This document shows positions 8,510 to 17,184 of a DNA stretch of 64,000 bases, piece by piece; within the stretch, counting starts at the first letter, position 1, and each line of letters begins with the position of its first letter. The stretch covers positions 44,930-108,929 of the forward strand of contig NZ_JALNMJ010000020.1 of the NCBI RefSeq assembly GCF_023156505.1, written 5' to 3'. This DNA comes from Roseibium sediminicola. Its GTDB lineage: Bacteria; Pseudomonadota; Alphaproteobacteria; Rhizobiales; Stappiaceae. A model generated the notes under the pieces. That model did no database searches, was not told the DNA's origin, and worked only from the letters and a program-made list of their open reading frames with translations. The position numbers and the translations under genes are program-made.

Positions 8510-9703
8510 ATGATACTGCGGGACGATGGCGAGTCAATCGGACTATTCGAGCCACTGATGATCAGTGAGGGCGCGCACAAACGAGCGGAGCTCAACGACC
8601 TGGCGCTCGATCTTGCCGCCCGATCGGCCGCCTTCCGTAGCAGCCTGCCGGCGTCGATCGCTTCCGCGCTGGCCGATCTAATCCGCTCCATGAATTGCTA
8701 CTATAGCAACCTAATTGAAGGCCATAACACGCATCCGGTCGATATCGAGAGAGCCCTTCATGGAGATTACAGCGCTGATCCCAAGAAGCGTGATCTTCAG
8801 CTCGAGGCCAAGGCCCACATCTCTGTACAGCAATGGATCGACCTGGGCGGATTGGTGGAGCCACCGTTCTCAGAGGCAGCTATTCAGGAAATCCACAAGC
8901 GTTTCTGCGAACTCTTGCCCGAAGATCTTCTGTACGTGGAAAACCCTGAAACGGGTGAAAGGCTCAGAGTTGTCCCTGGCGAGCTAAGGCAACGCGATGT
9001 TGTGGTGGGGCGCCATGTCGCAATCAGTCCTGGTGCTGTTCTGCGCTTTCTTCTCCGACTTAACGAAGCCTATCGCAAGAGCGGGCGGATAGATTCTATT
9101 TTGGCGGCCGCGTGTGCACACCACCGCCTGCTTTGGGTACATCCATTCCTCGATGGAAACGGGCGCGTTGCCCGCCTGATGTCCTATGCGATGTTGCGTC
9201 AGGCTTTGAATACCGGCGGATTGTGGTCAATCGCGCGTGGTCTGGCAAGAAATGAAGCAGATTACAAAAGGCATCTTCAGGCGTGCGATGAGCCGCGCCG
9301 CGGCGACCGGGACGGACGAGGCAGTCTGAGCGAGGGAGCGCTGGCCACCTTCACCGAATTTTTCCTCAGGACTTGCATTGATCAGGTCGAATTTATGGAA
9401 GGACTGATGAAGCCGGACAGGTTGCGAGATCGCATTCTTATCTGGGCGGAGGAAGAAATTCGTGCCGGCCATTTGCTGCCCAAGTCCGATATCATCCTGA
9501 AAACTGTGCTCTATCAGGGCGAGCTTCCACGTGGTGAAGTTGCCGATGCCTTGGGGACGAGTGACCGGACTGCGCGGCGCATAACTTCAGCGCTGCTCGA
9601 GGCAGGTGCCCTTCGATCCGAAAGCACTCGCGCGCCCCTGTATCTGGCATTTCCCGCGAAACTGGCGAGCCGATGGATGCCTGGGTTGTTTCCGGACCAG
9701 TGA
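8510..9703 (+). CDS. Fic-domain AMP-transferase-like protein
   Basis: The 397-residue protein has the Fic active-site motif HPFLDGNGRVARLM around residue 215, with the catalytic His and both Arg residues present. Upstream, near residue 70, SNLIEG matches the inhibitory (S/T)xxxE(G/N) helix of self-inhibited (class II) Fic enzymes. A C-terminal winged helix (about 330-380, GEVADALGTSDRTARRI) suggests DNA binding or autoregulation. It probably transfers AMP to a protein target when inhibition is relieved. ATG 8510 has GAGG at 5-base spacing; upstream in-frame codons overlap the promoter. The neighbours are repC remnants on both sides. Confidence 0.88.
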   Translation: MILRDDGESIGLFEPLMISEGAHKRAELNDLALDLAARSAAFRSSLPASIASALADLIRSMNCYYSNLIEGHNTHPVDIERALHGDYSADPKKRDLQLEAKAHISVQQWIDLGGLVEPPFSEAAIQEIHKRFCELLPEDLLYVENPETGERLRVVPGELRQRDVVVGRHVAISPGAVLRFLLRLNEAYRKSGRIDSILAAACAHHRLLWVHPFLDGNGRVARLMSYAMLRQALNTGGLWSIARGLARNEADYKRHLQACDEPRRGDRDGRGSLSEGALATFTEFFLRTCIDQVEFMEGLMKPDRLRDRILIWAEEEIRAGHLLPKSDIILKTVLYQGELPRGEVADALGTSDRTARRITSALLEAGALRSESTRAPLYLAFPAKLASRWMPGLFPDQ

Positions 9704-9737
9704 TGGGGCGAATATCGCCTTTCGGCGACGAAATCAT

Positions 9738-9821
9738 GCCTCGAGCGGGTATTTCCGCGCGGCGATCGACAGGACAGGGGGAAAACCGCACCTCCACAAG
9801 TCCCTGCATGGCTTGGTCTGA
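9738..9821 (+). pseudogene. Decayed repC 3'-end copy 2
   Basis: One frame reads GYFRAAIDR followed by LHKSLHGLV and a stop at 9819-9821. This matches the RepC C-terminus (GYFRACCDR, LAKSLFGLA, stop). Only the last 28 or so codons remain. Together with the copy at 8077-8335 it shows that each following toxin or Fic module is preceded by a repC tail. Confidence 0.75.
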
Positions 9822-9918
9822 GCAAAGTGAACGCGTAGATCGACGAGACCAAAATGCCGGTTCAAGAGGCACGAACGTGCGCATTTAGGCCTCTTGCAGA
9901 GCAAATGGTGCCTTGCCG

Positions 9919-9965
9919 ATGTAGATTTTAGTATCTACATTAGTTAGTGAATTTATCTACATTAG
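9919..9965 (+). promoter_or_regulatory. Operator array of second vapBC module
   Basis: A perfect inverted repeat ATGTAGAT-TTTAGT-ATCTACAT covers 9919-9940. The half-site TATCTACATTAG is repeated at 9932-9943 and 9954-9965, 22 bases (two helical turns) apart. This is the arrangement expected for cooperative autorepression by VapB. The array ends 8 bases before the antitoxin ATG. Confidence 0.6.
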
Positions 9966-9973
9966 AAAAGGCC

Positions 9974-10222
9974 ATGGCACTCAACGTCAATAATCAGGAG
10001 GCGGATGCGCTGACACGCAAATTCGCAAAGATGACCGGTGTGTCCATCACCGATGCCATCGTCATCGCCATGAAAGAGGCAATTGAGCGACGGCGCAATG
10101 CCGAGACACCGTTGGAGACTGCCAGACGGCTCCGCGAAAAGCATGGAATCGCGCTGAGTGATACCGCGCGCGAGCCGCTGCCCAGGGAAGCGTTTGACGA
10201 GATGTGGGACGAGCAAAGCTGA
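9974..10222 (+). CDS. vapB: VapB-family antitoxin (Rv0623-like)
   Basis: This 82-residue antitoxin has an N-terminal DNA-binding segment MALNVNNQEADALTRKFA and ITDAIVIAMKEAIERRR, typical of the Rv0623/VapB transcription-factor family. An acidic C-terminus ends in FDEMWDEQS. The ATG at 9974 is preferred over GTG 9947, because the latter lies inside the operator repeats. The spacing to a ribosome-binding site is short, so translation may be nearly leaderless. It is coupled to vapC by a TGATG overlap. Confidence 0.82.
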   Translation: MALNVNNQEADALTRKFAKMTGVSITDAIVIAMKEAIERRRNAETPLETARRLREKHGIALSDTAREPLPREAFDEMWDEQS

Positions 10223-10626
10223 TGTTTGTCGATGCCTGTGCGATCATCGCGCTCCTGTCGGACGAGCGAGAGGCTGAACGTGTTTCCGACGCACTGGCAA
10301 ATGCCAAGAAGCGGTTGACTTCACCTGTCGCGATACTTGAGGCCGTCATCGGTCTGGCCCGGCCGGATAAATTCAATATGGCCGTCAGTTCGGTCGAACC
10401 CATCGTGATGGAGTTCCTGGACGAGCGCGGCATCGAGGTCCGGGACCTGCCGCCCGCCAAACGGGCAACGGTTCTCGCAGTGTCGGCCGCGGACAAGTAC
10501 AGAACCGGAAAGAACAAACTCAATCTTGGCGATTGCCTGCACTACGCATGCGCGAAATATTACCGCGTGCCGATCCTCGCCACCGACGACGAGTTTCGCG
10601 ACACGGATCTTGAAACAGTTTCATGA
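10222..10626 (+). CDS. vapC: VapC-family PIN-domain ribonuclease toxin
   Basis: The 134-residue PIN-domain protein starts MFVDACAIIALLSDE (first acidic metal ligand), has ILEAVIGLARP for the second, and LNLGDCLHYACAK with a late TDDEF for the C-terminal acidic ligands. It is the RNase toxin of the second VapBC pair and is different in sequence from the first VapC, so the two modules were acquired independently. The start at 10222 overlaps the antitoxin stop. Confidence 0.87.
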   Translation: MFVDACAIIALLSDEREAERVSDALANAKKRLTSPVAILEAVIGLARPDKFNMAVSSVEPIVMEFLDERGIEVRDLPPAKRATVLAVSAADKYRTGKNKLNLGDCLHYACAKYYRVPILATDDEFRDTDLETVS

Positions 10627-10718
10627 AGCAGGCATCGCGCCAGGCCGAAAGTCTGAGACTCGACTGGTTTACTCATCCAAGACAGTCAGAAGACCGGATC
10701 TGCGTGCGCGGTCAATGA
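10623..10718 (+). repeat. Duplicated short peptide-coding segment, copy 2
   Basis: A 31-codon frame from ATG 10623 to TGA 10716 contains, at 10632-10676, the sequence duplicated from 7911-7955. Its downstream half is unrelated to copy 1, and the recombinase gene on the other strand terminates inside it. The junction marks where recombinase DNA was joined to the vapBC unit. Confidence 0.5.
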
Positions 10719-11598
10719 GGTTCTTGACGGAAGAAGGCGACCATTTCGTTCCACCGCGTGGGGTACGCTCGTGCAGGCGTTCGAGCTGACCGGCGATTTC
10801 GCGCAAGGTTAGCTCCGGATTGGACGAATGGATGCCGGCGACCAGCGTCATCAACCGGTCTTCCGGCGGGCGTGGAGGCGATTTTCTCAGCAGCTCCTTG
10901 TCTGCCATTCCCTCAGCAACCATCCACTTCACCGCGCGCCGCAGCCGTTCGGGTGTCCAGTCATGCCCGCGGTTTTTGAGGAACCGTGCGATATCGTCCC
11001 AAGTGTGATCAGGACGCATGCGCCGGACAATAGGAAGCCATTGACTGGCAGTAACTTGGATGCGTGCACCATAGGCCTCCTTTTGAGCAGCCGTCATTTT
11101 GGCCAGCGCTTCAGGTCTGCGCTCTCGAATTCCTGGATTGCCGGGTAATTTTCCCTTTGCCTTTGCAGCCTTGATGCCCGCTTTGGTGCGTTCGGAGATC
11201 AAGGCGCGCTCGAGCTGGGCGACTGCCCCCAGAACCTGCAAGGAGAACATGCCCTGGGGGGTAGTTGTGTCGATCGGATCGCTCAGCGAGCGGAAATGTG
11301 CGCCCTTGGCGTTCAGATTATCGATAACTTCCAACAGATGGGTCACCGAACGGGCAAGACGATCGAGACGTACGACGACCAGCGTCTCGCCGGCACCGAT
11401 CTCCCGAACCAGTCTTGCAAGGGCAGGACGAGCTCGTGAAGCACCGGATCCATATTCCTCCACGATTGTCTCGCAGCCGGCCGATCGCAGTTCCAGTTCT
11501 TGCGCTTCTGTCGTCTGTTCGTCAGTGGAGACGCGCGCATAGCCGATAAGCCGTCCCTCAGGTCGATGAGAAGAGCGATTGAGCGCTGATTTGACCAT
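10669..11598 (-). CDS. Serine recombinase (resolvase/invertase family)
   Basis: The 309-residue protein has the resolvase catalytic domain: IGYARVSTDEQ with the nucleophilic Ser, then RLDRLARS and the QLERALISERTKAG helix. A longer C-terminal region with a helix-turn-helix (about 200-300, LTLREIAGQLERLHERTPRG) replaces the short resolvase tail. It may resolve plasmid multimers or mobilise the adjacent stability island. ATG 11598 is used because the conserved domain begins about 17 residues later; an upstream in-frame extension to 11748 is unlike the family. Confidence 0.85.
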   Translation of the reverse strand: MVKSALNRSSHRPEGRLIGYARVSTDEQTTEAQELELRSAGCETIVEEYGSGASRARPALARLVREIGAGETLVVVRLDRLARSVTHLLEVIDNLNAKGAHFRSLSDPIDTTTPQGMFSLQVLGAVAQLERALISERTKAGIKAAKAKGKLPGNPGIRERRPEALAKMTAAQKEAYGARIQVTASQWLPIVRRMRPDHTWDDIARFLKNRGHDWTPERLRRAVKWMVAEGMADKELLRKSPPRPPEDRLMTLVAGIHSSNPELTLREIAGQLERLHERTPRGGTKWSPSSVKNLIDRARRSGLLTVLDE

Positions 11599-11880
11599 TT
11601 GGGACGCCTGAGAGCCTATAAGAGAGCGATTTTCCAAATAAAGAAGATAAGGATAACTGATCGTTTGTAAACGTCTCTTGAGTGCCTTTTCCACCACCTG
11701 AAGCGTCAAAACCCCAGGAAAACCCGGCATTCTCGTCGATCTGAGCACGGATTGCCGGGTCTTTGTTCAATCCAGCATGCGTCAGACTGAATATGAGTGA
11801 GTTCGAGTTGAAGAGGCAACCTATGACCGAAGCAAATGTCATGTTAACTTCCGTATAGAAGCTGTAATCACGATAATACA

Positions 11881-12987
11881 ATGCCTTACGAAATTGGAAA
11901 ACTGAACCTCGAGGCTCTCTTGACGCCGAAATCGGCGGCGGAGGACGCGCTGGCGCGGCTTGATGAGCGTGTCGACCGATCTGAGGTCGGACGGGGCTTT
12001 GCAGAACGGGCCGATTTCTTCGAAGCCGTTTCCAACATGTGGGTTGCTGGTGAGCTCGTCCATCTGGAAGACCTGGTTCTGCACGATGCCCGGATGGATG
12101 TTCGTGCACCAAGCCATGAACTTGTCATTGCGCACCGGATCGTGCGGGCAAGACGACGGGCAGTGAGAAACGATCCGGGCTGGGCGGTCTCGCGAACTGG
12201 GATCATGGCCTTTGCGGGGATTGCCGAACAAGAGGATGAGGCACCTAGAAAATTCAAAAGACGAGGGGAGGGGAGGGACCTCGAAACGGACGAGCACGAT
12301 GCGCTTCCTCCGGAGTTGGCAGAGTTCGACGAGGTGCTTGCCGAAACCAGCTGGCTGGTGGAAGCCGTTTCCCCCGGATCTATCAGAACCCGGCAACCTG
12401 AGCTCGTTGTTGGCGAGTTGGTCATCCGGGATCCTGATTGGGACGAATCCGAACGGATCTCTGAATGGCTTGAGTTGGTCAGAAAAGTTGAAATGCTTCC
12501 GGCAACGTTGGCGGCTGCGGTTCTTTGGGACGCCTGGGACCAGCTCGAACCGCTTCAACGGCAGCATTGGCTTGGGCAGGTCCTTGTTTCGGATTTCCTC
12601 AGATCACGTGGAAAGGTCCGATCTCACCTTTTGGCCTTCTCAGTGGGTCTGCGAGAGATGCCTCGTGAGCGGCGACGTGCTCGGGACAGGACAACCAGGC
12701 TGATCGCCTTTCTCGACGCGATGAGAGCGGCTGCTGTCGCTGGGATGAAGGATATTGATCGGCTGACGCTCGCGAAGTATCAACTTGAGCGGCGCGCTGT
12801 CGGCAAGAGATCTAACAGCAGCCTGCCGGCTGCGATCGAGCTCATACTTTCGCGGCCGATCGTATCTGCGCACATGCTTGCAAAGGCGGCAGAGATAACG
12901 CCGCGAGGGGCGCTCAACCTAGTCGCCGCTCTTGGTGTGCGGGAGGTGACGGGGAGGGGACGGTATCGGGCGTGGGGGATTTTGTGA
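11881..12987 (+). CDS. RHE_PE00001-family protein (DUF1612 with HTH)
   Basis: The 368-residue product matches the RHE_PE00001 family found on rhizobial and related plasmids. Its N-terminus MPYEIGKLNLEALLTPKS leads into a DUF1612-like middle part, and the C-terminus (about 320-368, IVSAHMLAKAAEITPRGALN) looks like a helix-turn-helix. The family recurs next to plasmid replication and mobile genes; its function is unknown, with DNA binding the only sequence-based hint. It stands alone between the recombinase and the IS cluster. The 282 bases upstream hold its promoter but no other gene that I can support. Confidence 0.75.
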   Translation: MPYEIGKLNLEALLTPKSAAEDALARLDERVDRSEVGRGFAERADFFEAVSNMWVAGELVHLEDLVLHDARMDVRAPSHELVIAHRIVRARRRAVRNDPGWAVSRTGIMAFAGIAEQEDEAPRKFKRRGEGRDLETDEHDALPPELAEFDEVLAETSWLVEAVSPGSIRTRQPELVVGELVIRDPDWDESERISEWLELVRKVEMLPATLAAAVLWDAWDQLEPLQRQHWLGQVLVSDFLRSRGKVRSHLLAFSVGLREMPRERRRARDRTTRLIAFLDAMRAAAVAGMKDIDRLTLAKYQLERRAVGKRSNSSLPAAIELILSRPIVSAHMLAKAAEITPRGALNLVAALGVREVTGRGRYRAWGIL

Positions 12988-13029
12988 GCGCTTCGCTGTT
13001 GATTTTAACCTAGAACGGTGGGGGAATTG

Positions 13030-13281
13030 GGGTGTGTCGCAAAGTTTTTCGCGTTAACCACGCCTTGAGATTTGGCTGTTGAAAGGGCGCTCCAGAAATT
13101 GGAGTTCCGCGTAATGATTCTAAGTGCCATCGTTGAAAAACTGAAACGCCAGTCGAAGGATGACTTCAAAGGCAGACAGTTCGACGCTTGGCTGATCATC
13201 CAGGCGGTGTCCTGGTACTTGCGTTATCCGCTGAGCTATCGGGACTTGGAGGAAATGTTCCTGGAACGTGGCTTTGAGGTA
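13030..13281 (+). mobile_element. IS6-like element fragment, left end only
   Basis: A terminal repeat GGGTGTGTCGCAAAG (13030-13044) is followed by the first part of an IS6-type transposase on the plus strand (MILSAIVEKLKRQSKDDF from 13114, ending at FEV). It stops exactly where the terminus of the next, oppositely oriented IS6 copy begins at 13282. It is nearly identical to the start of that second copy, so it is a truncated sibling. Confidence 0.85.
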
Positions 13282-13336
13282 GGGCCTGTCGCAACTTTCA
13301 CTGACGGACAGATTTCTCCCGTTTTGGGAGCGATTT

Positions 13337-13914
13337 TCAGGCTTTGTTAACTTTTCCAATTCCGAAGAGCACCGCCAGCAAATCGTTTTGTTCGCGGACA
13401 CTCCATTGACCGGTAAAGTCGAAGCCCTTCTTGAGCCACAGCATGGCTTCAAAGCCGGCGATAGATTTTCTGGCTGAGTTGAACGAGCGGAACCCGCCAA
13501 CCTTCGGCATATTCTTCTTCACCCTGAAATGATCGCTCTCAATACCCTGTTGCAAATGTTTGGTCACATAGTGCACCGGATCCGAAGCAAGCAGGCCGTC
13601 GTCAACCGTGTCCCCGATGGCCGGAGGAAAAGTGCCGGCGCCATCGGTGCCGATTTTGCCCGGTGACAGCAGCGGGGCATCCTGTAACATTTTTCGAAAA
13701 AACCGCTTGGCTGCATTCAGATTGCGCTTCGCCGTGAGCAGGAAATCGACCGGATTTCCATGCTTATCGATGGCCCGATACAGATAGCGCCATTGGCCCT
13801 TGATGCGCACATAGGTCTCATCGATGCGGATCGAGCCGCAATGCGGTTTGCGGAACCGGCGTAGCCGCTTTTCGATCAGCGGCGCATACGCCAAAACCCA
13901 TCTGTTGATGGTAC
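13337..13914 (-). pseudogene. IS6 transposase, C-terminal part
   Basis: This is the DDE catalytic part of an IS6-family transposase: IRIDETYVRIKGQWRYLYRA carries the first Asp, KIGTDGAGTF the second and the late HFRVKKNMPKVGGF segment the third region. It is separated from its N-terminus at 17185-17367 by IS66. Joining the halves across one target copy restores an uninterrupted reading frame (VDHSTINRWVLAYAPLIEK), so the gene was intact before the insertion. Confidence 0.9.
13907..13914 (+). repeat. IS66 target-site duplication, left copy
   Basis: GATGGTAC immediately precedes the left IS66 end. The same octamer occupies 17185-17192 immediately after the right end. Eight base pairs is the duplication length known for IS66 elements. 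Confidence 0.92.
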
Positions 13915-14007
13915 GTAAGCGTCCGGTGACACTCCCTTTTCGATTTTGGATCTTCGGTTGAAGTTACGGAATTAGATACGTCATTAATTCCGTAGCGAAG
14001 GTGATCG

Positions 14008-14418
14008 ATGGGTCGGGTTGAGATTTTGACGGGCCGGGAGCGGCGGCGCATTTGGTCGGATGATCAGAAGCTAGCCATTCTTGAGGAGGTCGCGGCCAGC
14101 GGTCTAACGGTTGCGGATGTTGCTCGGCGGCATGATGTTCTGCCGCAGCAGATCTACGCCTGGCGCCGCAAATTTGCTCAAAACCAGAGGGAGCATTTGC
14201 AGGAACCGTGTTTTCTACCGGTGACGCTGGTGGCAAGCGAGACAGCGACACCTGATCAGGCACCTGAGGAAGAGACTTTCCGGAAAACGGCTCCGAAGCA
14301 GGCTGCTCGGACCGGGCGGGTGGAGATCCGCTGTAAGGGCGGCCGGGTGCTGAAGGTGGATGCCGGGCTGGACCCTTTGATGCTGCAAGGACTGATCCGC
14401 TCGGTGGAAGAGGCATGA
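14008..14418 (+). CDS. tnpA: IS66 accessory protein TnpA
   Basis: The 136-residue protein has an N-terminal helix-turn-helix of the IS66 Orf1 type (IWSDDQKLAILEEVAASG, then VADVARRHDVLPQQIYAWRR). It assists transposition, presumably by end binding. It overlaps tnpB by 4 bases. Confidence 0.93.
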   Translation: MGRVEILTGRERRRIWSDDQKLAILEEVAASGLTVADVARRHDVLPQQIYAWRRKFAQNQREHLQEPCFLPVTLVASETATPDQAPEEETFRKTAPKQAARTGRVEIRCKGGRVLKVDAGLDPLMLQGLIRSVEEA

Positions 14419-14762
14419 TCGCGCCCGGATCGAACGTGCGGGTATATCTGGCCTGTGGGGCGACAGACATGCGCAAGGGGATCTCCGGCCTCTCGGCCCT
14501 GGTACAGGAGGTTCTGCGTCAGAAGCCGACGTCGGGCGCGGTGTTTGCCTTCCGGGGGCGGCGCGGCGACCGGGTCAAACTGCTGTATTGGGACGGCCAA
14601 GGTTTTTGTCTTTATTACAAGGTTCTCGAGCGTGGCCGCTTTCCCTGGCCGTCAGTTGCCGATGGCGTGGCGCGGCTGACGGCAGCGCAACTGGCGATGT
14701 TATGGGAAGGCATTGACTGGCGTCGTCCGGCCTGGACGTCCCCACCGATGCGGGCCGGATAA
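14415..14762 (+). CDS. tnpB: IS66 accessory protein TnpB
   Basis: The 115-residue product is the short conserved TnpB of IS66 elements, with VYLACGATDMRKGISGLSAL and LYWDGQGFCLYYKVLERGRF. It has no relation to the RNA-guided TnpB nucleases of IS200/IS605. Its ATG overlaps the tnpA stop. Confidence 0.95.
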   Translation: MIAPGSNVRVYLACGATDMRKGISGLSALVQEVLRQKPTSGAVFAFRGRRGDRVKLLYWDGQGFCLYYKVLERGRFPWPSVADGVARLTAAQLAMLWEGIDWRRPAWTSPPMRAG

Positions 14763-14824
14763 AACCAGCTTTTCCATGAGGATAAGGTTGGCTGAACTCA
14801 AGCAAATCAGCTAAGAAATTGGCC

Positions 14825-16396
14825 ATGAGTTCCACTGTTGCCAGCCTACCCGACGACATTGATGCCTTGCGTGCGCTGTGTGCCCGGCAGGCTGAGGAAT
14901 TGGCCAGGCAGAGCGGGCAACTTCAAGCGCGCGACAGCCTGATCGACAAGCTGAAGGAGCAACTGGCGGTTTTACGCCGGGCACGCTTTGGCAAGTCTTC
15001 GGAGAAGATTGACCGCGACATCGCGCAGTTGGAACTGGCGCTGGAGGAGATCGAAGCGGCTGAGGCGGAACTGCCTTTTGAGGCTCCAGCCGGTCGCGCC
15101 GAAGCGCCGAAAACCAAGCCTGCACGTCAGCCGCTTCCGGATCATCTGCCGCGACACGAGATCGTCCACGATCTGGGTGAGCGTTCCTGCCCATGCTGTG
15201 GCGGACGTGACTTCCTCAAAGGCGGAACGGGCGTCACCGAAGTGCTGGATTACATCCCCGCGTCCTTCCGGGTTATGCGCCATGTCCAGCCGCGCTTTGT
15301 GTGCAAGGGTTGCGACAACGAGATCACCGCGGCAATGCCGTCGCTGCCGATCGAGCGAGGCAAGCCAGGTCCGGGCCTGGTTGCACATGTGCTAACTGCC
15401 AAATATTGCGATCACTTGCCGCTCTATCGCCAGTCGGAGATTTACGCCCGCGAAGGCGTTGAGCTGGCCCGCTCGACCATGGCCGATTGGGTCGGCAAGG
15501 CGAGCGTATTGATGGCACCGTTGATCGAGACCCTGCGCGATCATGTCTTTGCAGGAGACCGTTTGCACGGGGACGACACACCGGTTCCGGTGCTGGCGCC
15601 CGGCAAGGGCAAGACGAAGACCGGCAGATTGTGGACCTATGTCCGCGATGGCCGGCCGTATGGTTCAAAGACGCCGCCAGCGGTCTGTTACTTCTACAGT
15701 CCGGACCGCAAGGGCGAACATCCGACGGCTCATCTCAAACACTTCCGGGGCGTTCTCCACGCCGATGGCTATGCCGGGTTCAAGGAGCTTTATGAGGCGA
15801 AGCCGCCGAAGGTCCTGGAAGCAGCCTGCATGGCGCATGTCCGGCGCAAGTTCTTCGATCTGACGGGAAACGGACCAGCGCCGATTGCCGGGGAAGCCTT
15901 GCAACGGATCGGCGCTCTCTACGATATCGAAATGGCTATCCGGGGTTCGCCGCCTGATGAGCGGCTGAAACTCCGTCAGACCAAGAGCAAACCGATGTTC
16001 GAGGCTCTACAGAAATGGCTGAAGACGCGCCTTGCCGAAGTGCCCGGGAAGTCCGGCACAGCGGAGGCAATCCGCTATGCCCTGAACCGCTGGCAGGCCC
16101 TCGGGCGGTTCCTTGAGGACGGCACCATCGAGATCGACAACAATGCGGCTGAGCGTTCCATCCGCCCGATTGCGCTTGGGCGCAAGAACTGGCTGTTCGC
16201 CGGATCGGATAAGGGCGGGGACCGGGCCGCCGGCATCCTGTCGCTGATCGAGACCGCCAAGCTTAACGGACTCGATCCGGAAGCCTATTTGCGGAACGTA
16301 CTGACCCGCATCGCCGATCATCCTATCAATCGAATCGATGAGCTTCTGCCTTGGGCATTTGCCGAGGTAGCAACCCCGCAGACTGGTTTGGTATGA
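14825..16396 (+). CDS. tnpC: IS66 transposase TnpC
   Basis: The DDE transposase of about 523 residues has an N-terminal leucine-zipper-like coiled coil (about 10-50), a zinc-finger-like CPCCGG segment and the catalytic domain. The first Asp lies in LHGDDTPVPVL, the second in LHADGYAGFKEL and the Glu in IDNNAAERSIRPIALGRKN. The ATG at 14825 is preferred to the TTG at 14819. Length and motifs are complete. The stop overlaps the start of the passenger gene. Confidence 0.95.
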   Translation: MSSTVASLPDDIDALRALCARQAEELARQSGQLQARDSLIDKLKEQLAVLRRARFGKSSEKIDRDIAQLELALEEIEAAEAELPFEAPAGRAEAPKTKPARQPLPDHLPRHEIVHDLGERSCPCCGGRDFLKGGTGVTEVLDYIPASFRVMRHVQPRFVCKGCDNEITAAMPSLPIERGKPGPGLVAHVLTAKYCDHLPLYRQSEIYAREGVELARSTMADWVGKASVLMAPLIETLRDHVFAGDRLHGDDTPVPVLAPGKGKTKTGRLWTYVRDGRPYGSKTPPAVCYFYSPDRKGEHPTAHLKHFRGVLHADGYAGFKELYEAKPPKVLEAACMAHVRRKFFDLTGNGPAPIAGEALQRIGALYDIEMAIRGSPPDERLKLRQTKSKPMFEALQKWLKTRLAEVPGKSGTAEAIRYALNRWQALGRFLEDGTIEIDNNAAERSIRPIALGRKNWLFAGSDKGGDRAAGILSLIETAKLNGLDPEAYLRNVLTRIADHPINRIDELLPWAFAEVATPQTGLV

Positions 16397-17154
16397 CGTT
16401 AGCTAGTTGCCCTTTGGCATTTTCAGCGGCCGAAGAAGGCCTTTTTCCCGAGCTTGTTGTTCAAACCATTATCGCTCTCAGACTTGACCGTGGGCGTAGG
16501 TCCCCGGCGCAAGCAGCGCGCTTTGCTAGAGGTGACTTCGTAGGGGGGCAATCCGACATTAGTTGTGATCAGCAGATCTATGTGATGCTCGAATGCGCCG
16601 AGATTATCGATCATCAGCTTCACTTCAAACTTACAGATGATGCTCTGCCCGCGCATCTAGCCAATGGCGCTAGATTTGGCGTGGACCTCCTGTGGGCCTT
16701 TGAATGTTTCCTGAACACAACGGCAGAATGGCACCCTGATGGATGGGACCATCCACTGTTTTCCTACGAACCTTTTGAACTGCCGCCGGAACTGGTATCT
16801 CTGGGAGACGCATTTGCCGAAGCCGGATACCTTTCCAAGACAAACGCTCGATACCGGTGGACCACGAAAGCCAAGCCGACACTGGGTCTTATTTGTTGGG
16901 GCTATTCGACTGAACGCGGTCTAGAAACACGGCATGAATTGAAAAGGATGTTTGCAAGCCTTCCTGACCAATTGAAAGACAGGATCACTACGGATCGGAG
17001 CAGCAACTTGCAAGCGGAGTTGGAAGATGTCCTCTCCAACCATTGGTACAATGATCAATGGAATGATGCCCCGGTGCGTGGCTCTCGAGACCGGGTTCAC
17101 GTTCGGAGCGAAATGAACGAACGTGCGTCGATCATTTTGACGCTCTTTCGATGA
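16393..17154 (+). CDS. IS66 passenger protein, unknown function
   Basis: This 253-residue frame lies between tnpC and the right inverted repeat, and its ATG overlaps the tnpC stop, so it should be translated with the transposase. I do not recognise the family. It is soluble, with no signal peptide or membrane segment, and acidic in the middle (WHPDGWDHPLFSYEPFELPP); a C-terminal segment reads VHVRSEMNERASIILTLFR. Some IS66 elements carry non-transposase genes, and this may be one such cargo gene or an added regulator. Confidence 0.6.
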   Translation: MTLASCPLAFSAAEEGLFPELVVQTIIALRLDRGRRSPAQAARFARGDFVGGQSDISCDQQIYVMLECAEIIDHQLHFKLTDDALPAHLANGARFGVDLLWAFECFLNTTAEWHPDGWDHPLFSYEPFELPPELVSLGDAFAEAGYLSKTNARYRWTTKAKPTLGLICWGYSTERGLETRHELKRMFASLPDQLKDRITTDRSSNLQAELEDVLSNHWYNDQWNDAPVRGSRDRVHVRSEMNERASIILTLFR

Positions 17155-17184
17155 AGAAAATTGGGTAATTCACCGGACGCTTAC

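Larger units (their letters stand above)
13915..17184 (+). mobile_element. Complete IS66-family element with passenger gene
   Basis: The 3270-bp element is bounded by inverted repeats starting GTAAGCGTCCGGTGA (13915-13929 and its complement ending at 17184) and flanked by perfect 8-bp target duplications. It carries tnpA, tnpB and tnpC in the usual order plus one extra gene before the right end. All three transposition genes look intact, so it may be active. It lies inside an IS6 transposase gene. Confidence 0.95.

Noticed and set aside
11839..12567. Long minus-strand frame opposite the RHE_PE00001 gene.
   Set aside because: It is a shadow frame of a GC-rich gene with no family signal.
14415..14762. 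TnpB as an RNA-guided nuclease.
   Set aside because: The product is the 115-residue IS66 accessory protein, unrelated to the IS200/IS605 TnpB nucleases.
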